The translations under genes were made by a program, and so were the position numbers. The notes beneath the pieces were generated by a model. The model was not told the origin of the DNA, searched no databases, and saw only the letters and a program-made list of their open reading frames with translations. DNA of 64,000 nucleotides from the NCBI GenBank assembly GCA_948567375.1, contig OX419760.1, positions 48,422,001 through 48,486,000 of the forward strand, read 5' to 3'. Below, piece by piece: positions 49,201-60,918 of the stretch; the first letter of the stretch is position 1, and each line of letters begins with the position of its first letter. Source of the DNA: Lunularia cruciata. Lineage: Eukaryota > Streptophyta > Marchantiopsida > Lunulariales > Lunulariaceae.

Positions 49201-50049
49201 TACAATGAGACTTTGTTTAAATCATAGGCAGGAATAAGTAGTACATAAGTCATGGACGGTAACAATAATCAGTAGTATTATTGAAACTCAGTAGTAACAA
49301 AAATTTAATGAGGGAACACAATAATACGTTGTTTAAGTCATAGACAACCCCTATCAGATAAAGCTTTGAGACTTAGTTATCATCCGATCAAACTTAAAAA
49401 TAGAATAGACACAATAGAGCTCTCACATCTCGTCTCACTTAGGAATTAATCTATTTCGATCGTCATCCCTAAAGATTCTCATCCTACATGAATCACCTAA
49501 TCATCTCGAATCTGTAAAGTATACCGTTACACTCCGTAAGCAAGAAGATCAAGTAGCGATCTCGAGGTACTTTTTCTTCATGGCTCTTCTCTAAGCCAAT
49601 ACGTGGATAAAGAGCCGTCTAAATGCAGCTCTAGCAGTTAGACAGACTACATCTAATTTTAACTACTAGCCACAAATGAATTTAGAGGAATGTCCAAAAT
49701 ATTTCCAATGATGTACCCGTCCAGGCAAGGTAGTCTTCAACAACAGACTTGCAACTCCGTCAGTGACTGTGGTCTTGATCGCAAGACCAGAGTCATCGCA
49801 TGCCCATGATTAGTGGTAGGCTAGCCGTCCATAATGTGGAATCGAATTTAAGAACTAGTAGAAGGATTGGAGCAGTTTCTGGGATGAGTTCTGGTTGAGG
49901 TATACAGGAGAGCAATGGAAACTCTGAAACTTAAGACTGGGTGGCAGTAGGCCATGAGATTTGAGGAAGGATCATAAGACTATTACCTGTAGAGACTGCA
50001 TACACCCAGAGCGTTAATTTGTTACTGCCTAAACAATATGATGTAACAT
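46270..50049. other. No gene resolved; mixed-composition DNA
   Basis: 46400-48700 has more balanced composition than its surroundings and a few longer open frames: 46450-46632 minus, 48263-48688 minus (141 codons), and two same-frame minus segments 48378-47965 separated by one stop. None shows a recognised family or convincing splice joins. A (gaaa) microsatellite lies at 46936-46960. 48700-50049 is AT-rich. Confidence 0.35.
46936..46960. repeat. GAAA microsatellite
   Basis: About six tandem gaaa units in plain low-complexity sequence. Confidence 0.9.
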
Positions 50050-50220
50050 AACACAGTATATTGTGGGCAAGAGACCCGAGGTGATAAGAAACCTTTTACG
50101 AATGGTGAAGAAGTTGACTCAGGATTGCTTCACTCCCGTGGGATCAAACCCACAAACTTGGGAATTTCCAAAGTCTGGTTCTTGTAAGACTAAGTTAGAT
50201 CAACACTTAGCCAACACAGT
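50050..50220 (-). mobile_element. Possible tRNA-derived SINE
   Basis: On the minus strand, tggctaagtgttg (50212-50200) resembles the internal polymerase III A box of a tRNA. gtgggtttgatcccac (50153-50138) is a T-arm-like stem and loop containing a B box (ggtttgatccc). The spacing of about 55 bases suits a tRNA-type promoter. The candidate is flanked by the 8-bp direct repeat aacacagt at 50050-50057 and 50213-50220, which could be a target duplication. No cloverleaf acceptor stem or intact anticodon arm is evident, so it is not a functional tRNA. Only one copy was seen in this window. Confidence 0.42.
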
Positions 50221-51234
50221 TTAAGGTATTCCGGGAGCATTCTAGAACCTGCACTTTTACTGGTGCAATTCAATAAGTGCCACTCACGTCTCCTCTGGTC
50301 GTCTTGAAAGTAAACGAAATTCATTATCCACCTTGGAAACCCCCTTGGCTCGGACTCTTTATCTTTCATTATCTACCTTGGAAACTACCTTTGGCCCAGA
50401 CTCTTTATCTTCATTCTCTCGTCTTAATTTCTTCTTTCTAAATATTAATATCGAAAGGTACTTTACACATCGTCAATATCCACATTTGTCAACCTCAAAT
50501 TGCTCGTCGAAAATACCAGATAGTACTTTAACAGACTCAGAAAGACTGTCACTGCCTCGCTCCTCCCAACAGTGTAGTGTCGCCGCATTTTTAACTGCTC
50601 CTTAGGCCTGCTTTGGGCCCAGAACGAAGCAGACCTCCTGCTACTCTTTGCCTTCCCACTCTAATCCAAACACTATATCGAGGCCTCTAGGTGAAAGGAT
50701 TACTTCGATGTGAAGTTACCAGATGTTTGAATCTGAGGGCCACCTCCGGGAACAGGGACGAATAGTGTACCCTTGCCTCCAGATTTGGTTCGAAGCTAAG
50801 GTAAACTTCTGAGAAATAAAACAAGACGACCTGATAAGACATGACATGGAGGGAAGAAGGCGAAGCTCGACATGCACTAGTCCTGGACCTGACTTGAGAC
50901 TGTCGATCATCGGAGTGGAGGTCAAGCCAACAGAGGCGCCACACGCGTTTCGACGCGTGTGTCGCATATCAAGTCATGACAGTGATGAGGTGGGCAGTCG
51001 CTCATCAGGAAGCATTTGAAGACAGAAACTCAACAATGCTCATTTTGGGCATAAATACTTGCGGAGATGGGTTATCTGGAGAAGGAAGTAGCCGGAAGTT
51101 GATTTCACCTCTCGAGGAGATTATACCTTTGAAGTCTTTCTCCGTGAAGTACTCAGAACTCCACAGTGAGTGGCTGCAGCAGTTGTTCTGTTTCATATAG
51201 TAGTTGAGAGACTTGAGACAAGCGGAGCCTAAAC
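50221..51234. other. Upstream region of the fasciclin-like gene
   Basis: No gene recognised; open frames such as 50333-50605 lack domains. The last 200 bp probably hold the promoter and 5' untranslated region of the gene at 51235. Confidence 0.4.
51049..51058 (+). promoter_or_regulatory. TATA-like box of the fasciclin-like gene
   Basis: gcataaatac, one base from the plant TATA consensus, 177 bp before the ATG. That leaves room for a 5' untranslated region of about 150 bp. Single-site match, unproven. Confidence 0.3.
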
Positions 51235-51957
51235 ATGAAGGTCCTATATGCATGCTTCTTTGCTGCCATGCTGGTGTTGACAGTCATACCGAGCTCTGAG
51301 GCGCAGTGTCCATCTGTTTTCGAAACTGTGCAAGCCAACTCTAATCTTTCGACGCTGGAGACCGCTATCGTTGCATCGCGCCTGACGGATTTTTTTAACG
51401 ATTCGTCCAAGAACATTACAGTCTTCGCTCCCGACAACGCTGCGCTGGGTCGATTCATTACTTTGCTTAGTAATGAGGGCTTGTCTCTTAATAATGTCAC
51501 GACCGCTGAAAACAACAAGGCTGCGAGCATCGTTCTTTACCACGTTGTACCTCAAGTCTATAGGTCTACTCAGCTGACTGACGACCTGAAGCTCGATACT
51601 TTCACTCCAGGAAAGCAACAACTGACTATCGAGAGAAACGCAACAAATGTGGAGGTAGAAGGAGAGGGTGAAGACGACGATGCGACGGTCATTACACCTG
51701 ACGTCCAGGCGTGCAACTCCATCGTGCACGTAATTGACAATGTATTGCTTCCCAACGAGAAGCTCAACGACATTGTGCCATACACAGACCCTGCGGCACC
51801 CGCACCAGGAACTCCCCCGACTCCCCCAGGCACTTTCGCGCCCCCTCCTCCTCCTCCCCCTCCCCCTACAGATGGAAACAGCGCATCAAAAGTTGGTAGC
51901 ACCATGCTTCTCGGAGCAGCAGCAGCAGCTGTTGCCACAGCTCTGTCATTTGTGTAA
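51235..51957 (+). CDS. Fasciclin-like arabinogalactan protein, GPI-anchored
   Basis: A secreted, probably plasma-membrane or cell-wall protein with one FAS1 adhesion domain. 240 codons in one exon, normal for single-FAS1 members. The signal peptide is residues 1-23 (cleavage after SSEA). The FAS1 domain is about 25-175, with the H1 motif NITVFAPDNAAL (60-71), the YH motif IVLYHVV (99-105) and the H2 motif NSIVHVIDNVLLP (161-173). The FAS1 domain has an acidic insertion, EGEGEDDDA (142-150). Residues 186-211 form a proline-rich tail with AP and TP glycomodules and nine consecutive prolines, a likely site of hydroxyproline O-glycosylation. After small residues near 214-218 comes a hydrophobic end (220-240), a GPI-anchor signal. 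N-glycosylation sequons are at Asn37, 55, 60, 87 and 135. The coding sequence is more GC-rich than its surroundings. The start is the only ATG ahead of the signal peptide. The exact ligand is unknown. Confidence 0.93.
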   Translation: MKVLYACFFAAMLVLTVIPSSEAQCPSVFETVQANSNLSTLETAIVASRLTDFFNDSSKNITVFAPDNAALGRFITLLSNEGLSLNNVTTAENNKAASIVLYHVVPQVYRSTQLTDDLKLDTFTPGKQQLTIERNATNVEVEGEGEDDDATVITPDVQACNSIVHVIDNVLLPNEKLNDIVPYTDPAAPAPGTPPTPPGTFAPPPPPPPPPTDGNSASKVGSTMLLGAAAAAVATALSFV

Positions 51958-53390
51958 ACGATCGATGTTTAAGCTCGGTTCCTTTCACGTGGATGAACCA
52001 GTCCGGGGAACATACACTATCATGTTTATATCAAATCAAGTCGTTGGCAGTTTGTAAGGATCTATTCAGTGTAGGAACTTCAGTCCACTATCCGCATTGG
52101 ATTGGTTTTTGACTCACATTCTTTGGAAACGAATCATCTTGTGTAATATTGTCAATAATCGTTCAACCAAGTATATTCAAATCATACCATGACCCGAGAA
52201 CCTAGTGATTGTCCATCTGATCCGAGAGTTGTATCATTTTGGAGCTTTGATCGACCCGGATATTGTTCCATTGATCCAAGTTTTTTGTTTTCGTTTAAGA
52301 GTTTTGTTTCTTTCAAGATCCCATTTGTACTCCTTAGGAAGTCTGATAAAGCCGAGCATTGTCCTACACATCCAACGACTTCATTCTACAAGAGGTGTGT
52401 CTGCTCGATTGTATACGGATGCGGCTCTGATGGATCCAAGTTTTGTGCGGTTGAAGAGTGTCTCGGAGTCCTGTTTGTCTGCGACGTAGTGTCACAGGAA
52501 AGCCCAAATGCGGTGGGATTTTAGAGCTTCTACTTGATCCTTGTGCACTCGATGTTTCCTGAATATGATGTTTTTATCTGACCATTTTCACCTCATCTAG
52601 TACACACTCCAACCAAAACAATGGACCAAAACACTAAACTTGAGTGGATCACCATTTACGTCTAAGCTCGTTTTTGTTATTTTGGTGTAACCAACATTCG
52701 GATGTGGGTTGTAACAGAATACTCATCACGCAAAACTCATGTTGAAACAAAGTGTTAGGATTAAATTAGGATTTCATTTTAACTGACATTTGCACTTAAA
52801 GTGCAGTCACGGAGAAAATTAATCAGCCATGACTAGCCATTAGAATAGAATTTATGCAAAGAAAATTGTCACTAGCATTTAGTGACAAACACTAGTGTAA
52901 TTAACCAGGATATTACTCTAAGATGCCAGACAAAGATTTTGAAATAACGAGTGTGAGCAAAGAGTGCGTACAAAGCAAACAAGAGCAACAAACAGTGTGT
53001 AGCCATTCAAATAACAGATGCACAGAATCATGCATTAAATGCGTGTGGAATGATAATAAGTGCAATTCAAAGATCCCAAAGAGACATACAAAGATAATGA
53101 CTAGCACCGTCCAATCCAGTACGGTCCACAATGTCATTTTGATTCAAATGTGCCAGGTCCTACACCTATTAAGGGCTCTTAATAGGCTTTTCTATGGGCT
53201 GACTATAGCCAGAATCAGATCCATAATTTGTTTTGGTAAATTTTCTACGCGATGACTAAGGATAATCCTTGATTCTTTTCTGGTAGCGGTAAATACATAG
53301 AATAATTGGGCGCTGCCCTTTAAAACATTTTATGGATAGACTTTTATGTATGGGCTGTTTCACATTAGACTATTAGACTGAGGAGTATAC
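51958..53390. other. 3' flank of the fasciclin-like gene, no gene resolved
   Basis: The first few hundred bases are probably the 3' untranslated region. The open frame 52189-52524 (111 codons, cysteine- and serine-rich) has no recognised domain or start context and overlaps another open frame of similar length. 52900-53250 has a short open frame without domain. Confidence 0.4.
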
Positions 53391-53392
53391 TA

Positions 53393-53427
53393 CAGAGTTC
53401 TCTCTTGATATATTGACATCTTAATAT
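53393..53427. repeat. Left terminal inverted repeat of the pogo-like element
   Basis: Starts CAGAG directly after the TA target site. Matches the complement of 55798-55832 at most positions. Such repeats are the transposase binding and cutting sites. Confidence 0.8.
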
Positions 53428-54079
53428 AGTGACATAAAATCCCTGGACAATTTTGTTTGCACCAAAATAGTGACACCAAGAGGTGTCCAAACGGTGCTGT
53501 CACTATTTGAGGCTATGGAAATTTGAATAATAGAACATTTATTCTGTCAAATACCTTTGGTGATGGTATAGTAATTAGACCTTTATCCAATATTCAGTTC
53601 TTCTTGAATACCTCGAGTTCATGCAATGCATACACCATGAGCAGCACTGACATGGTTCACCCAGGCTCTTAGGTGTGCAAGACATGCTATGAGTGTCTGT
53701 TTGCTCCGAGCTGGATCTTTACCATGACCAGTCCATTTCTTCTCAAGAATGTGCAACTTGAAATTGTTGCAATGCATAAGGAGTGTCGACGACAAGATCT
53801 TGACAGACGAACTCAAAGATGTCGCTTGCTCAAAGAAAGAGGAAATTGTCAGCTGCACCAATTTGTCCAATGGTAGGCTACACTAATTTGCACCACTTTG
53901 CACCATTCTGTTCTTGATTTGCTCCTTCACAATATGCTTTGGACCTGAATCAATGTATCACTCATTTTATGCTTGATTGGTAAACTTGCAATAGCATCAG
54001 TCGTGCACATGCTTTAGTAGTCCCGCAAGATTTCTATCTATTTGATGATAATGTTTACCTGTACAATGATGGAGACCTT

Positions 54080-55592
54080 GTTATCCCCAAAATCCATTCC
54101 ATCATTCATAAGGTAGCCAAACCCTTCCATTACTATATTATGCCCTTGTCAATGACTTTGGGCAAATCAAAGAGCTATGTATAAGTTTCCTCCAGAGTGA
54201 AATCAATAAAACCCAAAGATTGCAAGAAGTCATTGTGAATGTGAACTTTAGTGAGCATAGAAGACAACTCATGTACTGTCGCATCGCTCTCACTAGCATT
54301 TGAAGGTTGGTACATGACTTCACTATTTGCCTCTATAGTTGTCATGAATGGTGGGCAGTTGGCCTTGATGAAACAACATCTTATGACATTTTAGGACAGC
54401 CCATGTATACCCATGTATGCCTCCTTTAACCAATTCAATGCATTGCAAATATGAGTGTAATCTTTGAGTGGAAACTTCTTGGTGCTGCCCCTCTAGTTAG
54501 CCAACTTGACATAGTTTGTACTCATTCAGCAAAGATGCAGTTGCACGCTACAAAATTATGCCTTCATGGCTTGAATGATACCTTGACCAAGAGGTTGACA
54601 ATCACTTGTGGCATTTGGTGGGAAGAAGATGTTGACCAGGTTGCCAAACTTGAAACTAGCCTCTTGAGAGCCATCCTTGTCTAACACTTTGGCTGCAAAG
54701 ACATGTGCACTAAAATTGGCTAAGAGTACATAGAACATACTCTTGCACAAGCGAGCTACACAATTTATGTGGTGGGATAGGCACAACATTATGACAATGT
54801 TTCCACACTTTTGCTTGATGATCATACACAATATTGCTTGTCTTGTTTTTGTTGATGCATTTTAATGCTTTTGGGTTCTTTGACTTGCCTATAACTTGCA
54901 ATACAAGCTTTTCACCGATGGCATTGACAATAGGAGTAATGATGATGCTTTCGTTACAATGCTTGATATCATGTCCATCAGAGTTTTTTGTGAGCAGGAA
55001 GAAGTCATATGATATAGGAGAGCAGTCTTATATATATTCCAAATGTTGCTAAACACAACATCTTGCAATAGGGCTTGAATTTGTTGGAGTCTAATCTCAA
55101 TTTTAAACAAGGTTGGTTGGACTATGCTCACCATAACGTTGGTGAATACATGTTTCATGCCACTTTAGATAGTCAAGCCATCCGATGGATGCCTTGAATT
55201 CTTCTAGACTCAATTTCAAGTCTTGGCTGATAATGCATCCATGTTGGGCAAGGATCATGTCACAAAAATGTAATGCCTTGCTTTGTAGGATATCTTCAAT
55301 GACATTGAGAGATGGCGCATTGATCTTGACCTACATATACCATTGATACAAGATGTTCTTGATGGTTGAAGTCTTGAGTGGAACAACAAGGATTTTTGCT
55401 ATGCTTTGCACCTTACTATCCAGCACCTCCATTGGCCTCTTTCATCATCTTCACAATAGCCGAACAAGACAGACCAAACTTGGTAGTAGCAAGTTGTTGT
55501 GCCTTGCCTCTCTAGACAAACTTGATAATGGTCATCTTCTCTTCCAATGTCATTCTCTTTTGCTTCCTATAGTTCACCTCTATGCTAGGCAT
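54080..55592 (-). pseudogene. Pogo/Tigger-like transposase, dead
   Basis: Begins at an ATG at 55592 with MPSIEVNYRKQKRMTLEEKM, followed by KFGLSCSAIVKMMKEA, the helix-turn-helix of the CENP-B N-terminal (psq) type. A stop interrupts the protein early. The DDE catalytic region is recognisable at 54831-54556. Where a live enzyme has LLDNFSAH, this copy has LLANFSAH (GAC to GCC). The PPN(A/T)TS...QPLDQGIIQ motif reads QPLGQGIIQ (GAT to GGT). Two catalytic aspartates are therefore lost. The C-terminal part (to about 54080) has the WLKEAY and IRCCFIKA pattern typical of the family tail, with more stops. Confidence 0.82.
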
Positions 55593-55797
55593 CTGCAATT
55601 CAATAAAAAAAGAACACAATCACAACAATCACAAAAAAAATGCAATATAGTGATATTCAAAGAAAAAATTGTGCATTCTTGTTGAAAAATAACCTTTGTA
55701 TAGCGTGGTGACTTTGATTCTATGTAGGTATTTTAGTCTATAAATAGTCCATCAAGGTCTATGCTTCAAAATTGGTATAATGACACCATACGCCTTG

Positions 55798-55832
55798 ACA
55801 ATTAGGTGTCACAATATCAAGGGAGTACTCTA
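55798..55832. repeat. Right terminal inverted repeat of the pogo-like element
   Basis: Complement of the left repeat, ending ctcta before the TA target site. Its outermost base pair differs from the left end (T for C, read inward). Confidence 0.78.
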
Positions 55833-55834
55833 TA

Positions 55835-56253
55835 GTGACTAGTGTAATCAAACATGCCAGAAGACCAATAGTATACCTTAAAGGAACAAGGAAAAGGGAA
55901 TACAAATAAGCACTATCTTTTCTTCAAGAGGAGAAGGGGGATATCAAATTGGACACTTAATCTAAATTATAAATTTAGTGAAGGTTAAAATAATCCAGAA
56001 TTTTAAATCCTTTGAATCATTTAAACTGAAATCCATTTTCACTTTTATGTTTATTCAATTTTATACTCTATCTTTGGTAACTAGAGGATCCAAGTAACAT
56101 TTACTATATGGAGGTATAAATGACTGCTCTAATGATACACAAGAAGACCCTAATAATGCAAATATTTTTCCACTATATGGTCTACTAGTGGCCACTAATA
56201 TAATTACAAATGCAAAGATAGTGGTAACGATGTCCTAGTAAATGAGCTCAAGC

Positions 56254-56307
<54 letters not shown>

Positions 56308-56691
56308 AATATATATTATTATCAACATCATACACTATTCAAATATAACTGATATAGAAGTCATATTCAAAATCTCTCTCATCGAGTTCCCATAAGAGAC
56401 AAGATCAGTGATCAAACACATCTAGGTAGACCAATGATAGCTAAAGTACTACACTTACATTTCTAGTTAGTAGTTATTTTGAATAAATATCTACTCTAAT
56501 CATGTGAGATACTCTATGGTGAGAAAAGATTAAAAAATATGTCAAGTACTATATATATACTATAAAAATATAGCTTATATGAAATTCATGCACAAACTTT
56601 AAAGTACCAAACTAGCATTAGGAGTCAGTAGTTAGGTTACTTTAATACCAAATAACCATATGCTTTAAGTATATAATATGTACTCTGATGA
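55835..56691. other. AT-rich DNA with dinucleotide repeat
   Basis: No gene. Contains an AT dinucleotide run of about 45 bp at 56259-56303. Ends at the target duplication of element C. Confidence 0.6.
56259..56303. repeat. AT dinucleotide microsatellite
   Basis: An uninterrupted run of about 22 ta units, followed by imperfect tataatatatatt. Confidence 0.95.
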
Positions 56692-56696
56692 GCAAA

Positions 56697-57190
56697 TGTA
56701 AAAGACCAAAGAGAGAAATAGGAGAATGGAGGATTACAATATGACTTTTGAATACTTGAAACTCAAAATGCCTAGCATGAGCTTGGGCTTTAATATTTAT
56801 AGGGAACATACAAAGCTCTCAAGAAGTTTCTTAGGAAGCTTCCTAAAAGTTACTTTCTTAGAGTGCAAGCTAAGCTAGTCGAGAAGCTTCTTAAGAAACT
56901 TCCTTTTAGAAGCCTCCTACTTGGCATGCAAACTAAGCTAGACGGGAAACTTCCCAAGAAGCTTCCTTCTAGAAGCCACCTACTTGATGTGTAAGCTTAG
57001 CTAGCCAAAAAGCTTCCCAAGAAACTTCCTCCTAGAAGTCACCACTTGGCATACACATTATTTGATACTTGGAAAATATCAAGTAACTTCCTAGATGCTT
57101 TTAGAATATTCTTATAATTTTTGGTTAATTTAATATATTTTCTACTTTGTTAGTCTTGATTAACTCATTTGTAAACTCTATATTGTTATA
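56697..57190 (-). repeat. 3' LTR of element C
   Basis: 494 bp, longer than in A or B, with three U3 units each having a gcaagctaagctag-like head. The heat-shock-element match equivalent to that at 3000 has one change here (TTTtaGAAtaTTC near 57109-57121). The end has decayed to TA. Confidence 0.85.
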
Positions 57191-59460
57191 TATTCCCCCA
57201 TCATTACTTGGTGATGTCCTCATCACCATGGAAGCTTCAAACTCATAGATGGCCATTTATGCATTGTGAAGATGAGAAAGAGGCTCCCAAGTGGCATCAT
57301 GAAAAGGATACACTTTCCAAAAGACTTTATACTCAATATGTTGTTGGCAACTACGTTGAATGTAGTGACATGCAAGGATACAATCAACCTCATACTCCTC
57401 ATGATCATTGATAAGGACAAGAGGGAAATTGGACACAAGAAGAAAAGGAAGATGGATTAGAAACAAAGGGTTTTATTTTGGAAATAAGAAAGATAGGATT
57501 GATTTGCATATGACAAGGCAAGTCTAAGCAACAAGAGAAATAATTTGGATGACATCAAATGGACCTATCCAATTAAGAGCAATTTTATGAACTTGAGTAT
57601 CAAGTGGGAAGGGTAGGTTATCTAACAAGTCATCAATTTGAGACAAGGGATATGAATTCTTCACTCTTTGTTTCTTGAGGCTACGGTAATCAATATAGAA
57701 ACAAAGTCCTCCATCCTTCTTTGGGACAAATAGTACCGGTGCTTCCCAAGGAGATGTACTATGTCATAGGAAATCCTTCTCCAACAACTTCATCATTGTT
57801 ATTCAAAGCTCTTCCAACTCCTTTGGTGAGAACCAATAGATTTGTCTACTCATTGGAGTAATTTGTGGCAATAACTCAATCTTGAAGGGCATACCATGAT
57901 CAGAAGGTAACCGTTTTGGTAGATCATCTTGAAACACATATGCAAACTCTTGAACTTTTTGATCGACCATTGCTTGATAAGGCTTTTGGTGCTCTTCATA
58001 TTCTCCATGTGCAATCGGGTTGATCTACTCCATAGATTTTATATCTTCTTCCAAAGCTTGCTCTATAGTTGCTTTATCAACAAACTTCCTTTCTTGGGAT
58101 TGACTATTTTTAGGTTTCTTACTCAAAGGTGCCAAACAAATTAATCTATAATTCTCACCTTGGTGTTGTACTTGAATTTATCATCAGATCCAATCAAATT
58201 GAACATTATGACATTCAAGCCAAAGCAACCCTAGAATGATATCATAGTGTAGAGGTGCGGCTACAAACCTCATACTCCCAAATACTCCTTCCTAATCTTG
58301 AATGTAACATGATATGAGGTATAGAATGCACAACCTTTTCTACCATCTACTATCATCATGATCATTAATCTATTTTCAATGATTAGTTTGATAGGAATAC
58401 CTAATTCCATCAGTAATTGCATAGACATGCAAATTTTGAACTTCTGAAATAGTCTAAACACAATCATATATCATACCTTGCAAGTGAAATAAACTTGCAT
58501 AGGTTGAGCCTTCAATCCCATTTGAGCTAATCAAGTTTGCAATAGGTGGCTTGAACTCTCCTATTGGGATCCTTTGCTCCTTGATCATCATACTCCACAA
58601 ACTCCATTTGTGTGATTTGTTGAGATCATCCATTCTTCAGTATACATTTAGCATTGTGATGTCTAATTAGCAACAATAAAATCAACTACCATTTTGTCAT
58701 AATCTTTCTCTATCTATCATGCCATATGGTCTCCATAGAATGGCATCAATCTCTATTAGTATCAGCTTCTCCACCCATGTGTAGTGTGTTGGCATGTTCT
58801 TTGATCAAGACCAAGGTATTGCAACCAAGGAATCAAAGTGCTTAGCCAATTGCATGGCTTCCTACAAGTATTTGGGCTCCCACATGGTCACGTTCAATTT
58901 GGTGTGGGACTTCAAGTTCCTCACAAATTGATCCAGAGCTTCACCTTCTAGAATATCTTCACCTTCTATTTTGGAATTGAGTTATGTAGCTTCTCGTATA
59001 ACCAATTTGCTCCAATTCTACCAATATATCTCATGCAGTTCGTGCAACATCTATAGCTTGGAATCTCCTAATTATTGTGCTCTTGAATTCTTCCCATGTC
59101 ATGATTGGCACAAAAAACTACCATTCAACTTGCTCTATTTAGAATCTGCACCATAGGTTTGCCACTCCATCCAGTTGGCTTGAAGCCAAGAGAATCTATC
59201 TCCATTCATCTTGAAGATTCGTAGCTTCAAAATAAAATTCATAATTGAACATGAAATTCTCCATTGCACTCAGAAGCTTCTTGCTTTCAAATACCTTGGG
59301 CTTGGAAATCAATCTTTCTCTTCTTCTTCTCAAAATGGTGATCTCTCTACATGCTCGTCTTGTTGATGGTCTCTTTCTTCCAACAATCAAGTAAGGTGCT
59401 TCATTTGTTACTACATAATAATGATAATTTTGGGCATTACCACCATGGCTACTACTCTAT
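57191..59460 (-). pseudogene. Element C gag-pol remnant with a large deletion
   Basis: In transcription order: a gag remnant (about 59460-58560) with DLI-rich fragments; a protease region near 58467-58270 where the active-site motif is no longer readable; the first part of reverse transcriptase (57900-57640) with the QKQRV-like end next to the joint; and the chromodomain (57466-57200) with a YKVFWKVYPFHDATWEPL block. About 2.1 kb relative to element A is missing at about 57618. The remaining blocks carry frameshifts. Confidence 0.75.
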
Positions 59461-59689
59461 CAAACTATCTAAAATTATCTAAGTTAACATAGATGCAACA
59501 TGTCCATCATTCTTCATAAGTAACAATTGGAAATATCAAGGGTTCATTGGACAAGGTGATTGTATTTAGAAATTTATGTCTGAACTAAGATGATGAACTA
59601 TGTGAAATGATGCTTGGGTAGTACATGGACACAAAAAATAATTTGGTGGTCCATGAATTCCATCCATCCTATTCTTACTTTGATACCAA

Positions 59690-60918
59690 TGAAAAAGACC
59701 AAGGAGAGAAATAAGAGAATGAAATATCATATTGAGACTCTTGAATGAGGGAGACTCCAAATACCTAGCATGAGCTTGGGCTTTTATATTTATAGGAAAT
59801 ATACAAGGCTCTTGAAAAACTTATTTAGAAGTTTCCTAAGAGTGCAAGTTAAACTAATCGGGAAGCTTCTCAAGAAGCTTCTTTCTAGAAGTTGCCTATT
59901 ATAATACCAAGAGCTAGCCATATGATCTAGATTTTAAAATTCAGTTTGGTAATATCTAGAATGATATTATACATGATGGTCAAAATAGGATCCGATAGAA
60001 GTATCACCAAAAGAGTACTTCTACTAATAGTGCAAAAACCAAAATAGATTTGAAAATCTTAAAACCAAGAGCTAGACATATGTTTTACAGGTGAAAATTG
60101 GTTTGGTAACATCTGGAAGGATGTTTCACATGATGGACTGAGTAGATCAAAAAGAGGTATCACCAAAAGAGGACTTCTACTAATAGAGTACGAACCAAAA
60201 TATGCCTGAAATCTTTGAAGGCAATTTTGGAGACCTAAACGGATGAATTAGGCTTCAAAAACATGCAAATCCCCCCCTCCCCAATTAGAGGAATGGATGG
60301 CCTTCCCCCCCCCTATTTTGTCTCATTGAGATCTTTCCAACTGTACCTCACCCAAGTGATTCTGAGCTTCCTACATGAAGATTCCCTCCAATCAAAGCTT
60401 GTTTGACCAACCAGATAGGACCAGAACCAACATGTCACCCATCCAAGTAAGTAATACAAGGGTGGATCTTGCTGACATGTCACTATCTATGTGCCTAATC
60501 TATGGTGGAGCTTCCTTGGAGGAGATCCTCTTTGTCTATATAATAAAGAGAACGTGCTCCTTTGGGGCATCGGAGTTTGACAGTGAAAGTGTGTGTTTCT
60601 CATGGTGTGTGTCACTTCAGGTCTCCTATCCTTGGAGTATTACACCTACTTGGAATGCAAGCTAAGCTAGCTGAGAAGCTTCCCAAAAAGCTTTCTTCGA
60701 GAAGCAACCACTTGGTTTGCAAGCTAAGCTAGTTAGGAAGCTTCCCAAGAAACTTTCTCCTAGAAGTCACCACTTAATATACACATAACTCAATACTTGA
60801 AAGTTACCAAATAGCTTCCTAGATACTTCTAGAATATTCTTATTATTCTTAGTTAATTTGGCAAACTTGCAACTTTGCTAGTCTCAACTAACTCATCTAT
60901 AAATTCCATATCATTATA
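59690..60918 (-). repeat. 5' LTR of element C, split by D4
   Basis: 486 bp net after removing D4. Keeps a perfect three-unit heat-shock-element match TTCtaGAAtaTTC at 60827-60839. First base of the element end is changed (tgaaaaagacc for tgtaaaagacc). Confidence 0.85.
59902..60644 (+). mobile_element. D4: solo LTR of family D nested in the LTR of element C
   Basis: 743 bp beginning TATAATACC and ending GTATTACA, with flanks cctat (59897-59901) and cctac (60645-60649), a target duplication with one mutation. Removing it restores a continuous C LTR (cctacttgg as in the other LTRs). It carries the same two internal half-repeats and poly-C run as D1-D3. Confidence 0.92.

Larger units (their letters stand above)
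53391..55834 (-). mobile_element. Pogo/Tigger-like DNA transposon with terminal inverted repeats
   Basis: The element is 53393-55832 (2,440 bp), flanked by TA on both sides (53391-53392 and 55833-55834), the target site of the Tc1/mariner/pogo superfamily. Its ends are inverted repeats: the left begins cagagttctctcttgatat and the right, read inward, tagagtactcccttgatatt, matching at about 25 of the first 32 positions. Subterminal gtgaca words recur near both ends. It carries a broken transposase on the minus strand (55592 to about 54080). The terminal CAG has decayed to TAG on the right. Other Tc1/mariner families also use TA, but the transposase motifs point to pogo/Tigger. Confidence 0.85.

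Noticed and set aside
50130-50220. Functional tRNA gene
   Set aside because: A and B boxes are present but the acceptor and anticodon stems do not form, so a SINE or tRNA relic is more likely.
51153-51938. Minus-strand open frames opposite the fasciclin-like gene (up to 161 codons)
   Set aside because: Mirror frames of a GC-richer coding sequence; the plus strand has the signal peptide, FAS1 motifs and GPI signal.
52189-52524. 111-codon plus-strand open frame after the fasciclin-like gene
   Set aside because: No domain, overlaps a second open frame of similar length in another phase, and lies where a 3' untranslated region is expected.
52840-52905. Short palindrome gtcactagcatttagtgac as a transposon end
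   Set aside because: Only a 7-bp stem, with no partner end or target duplication; the pogo-like element starts at 53393.
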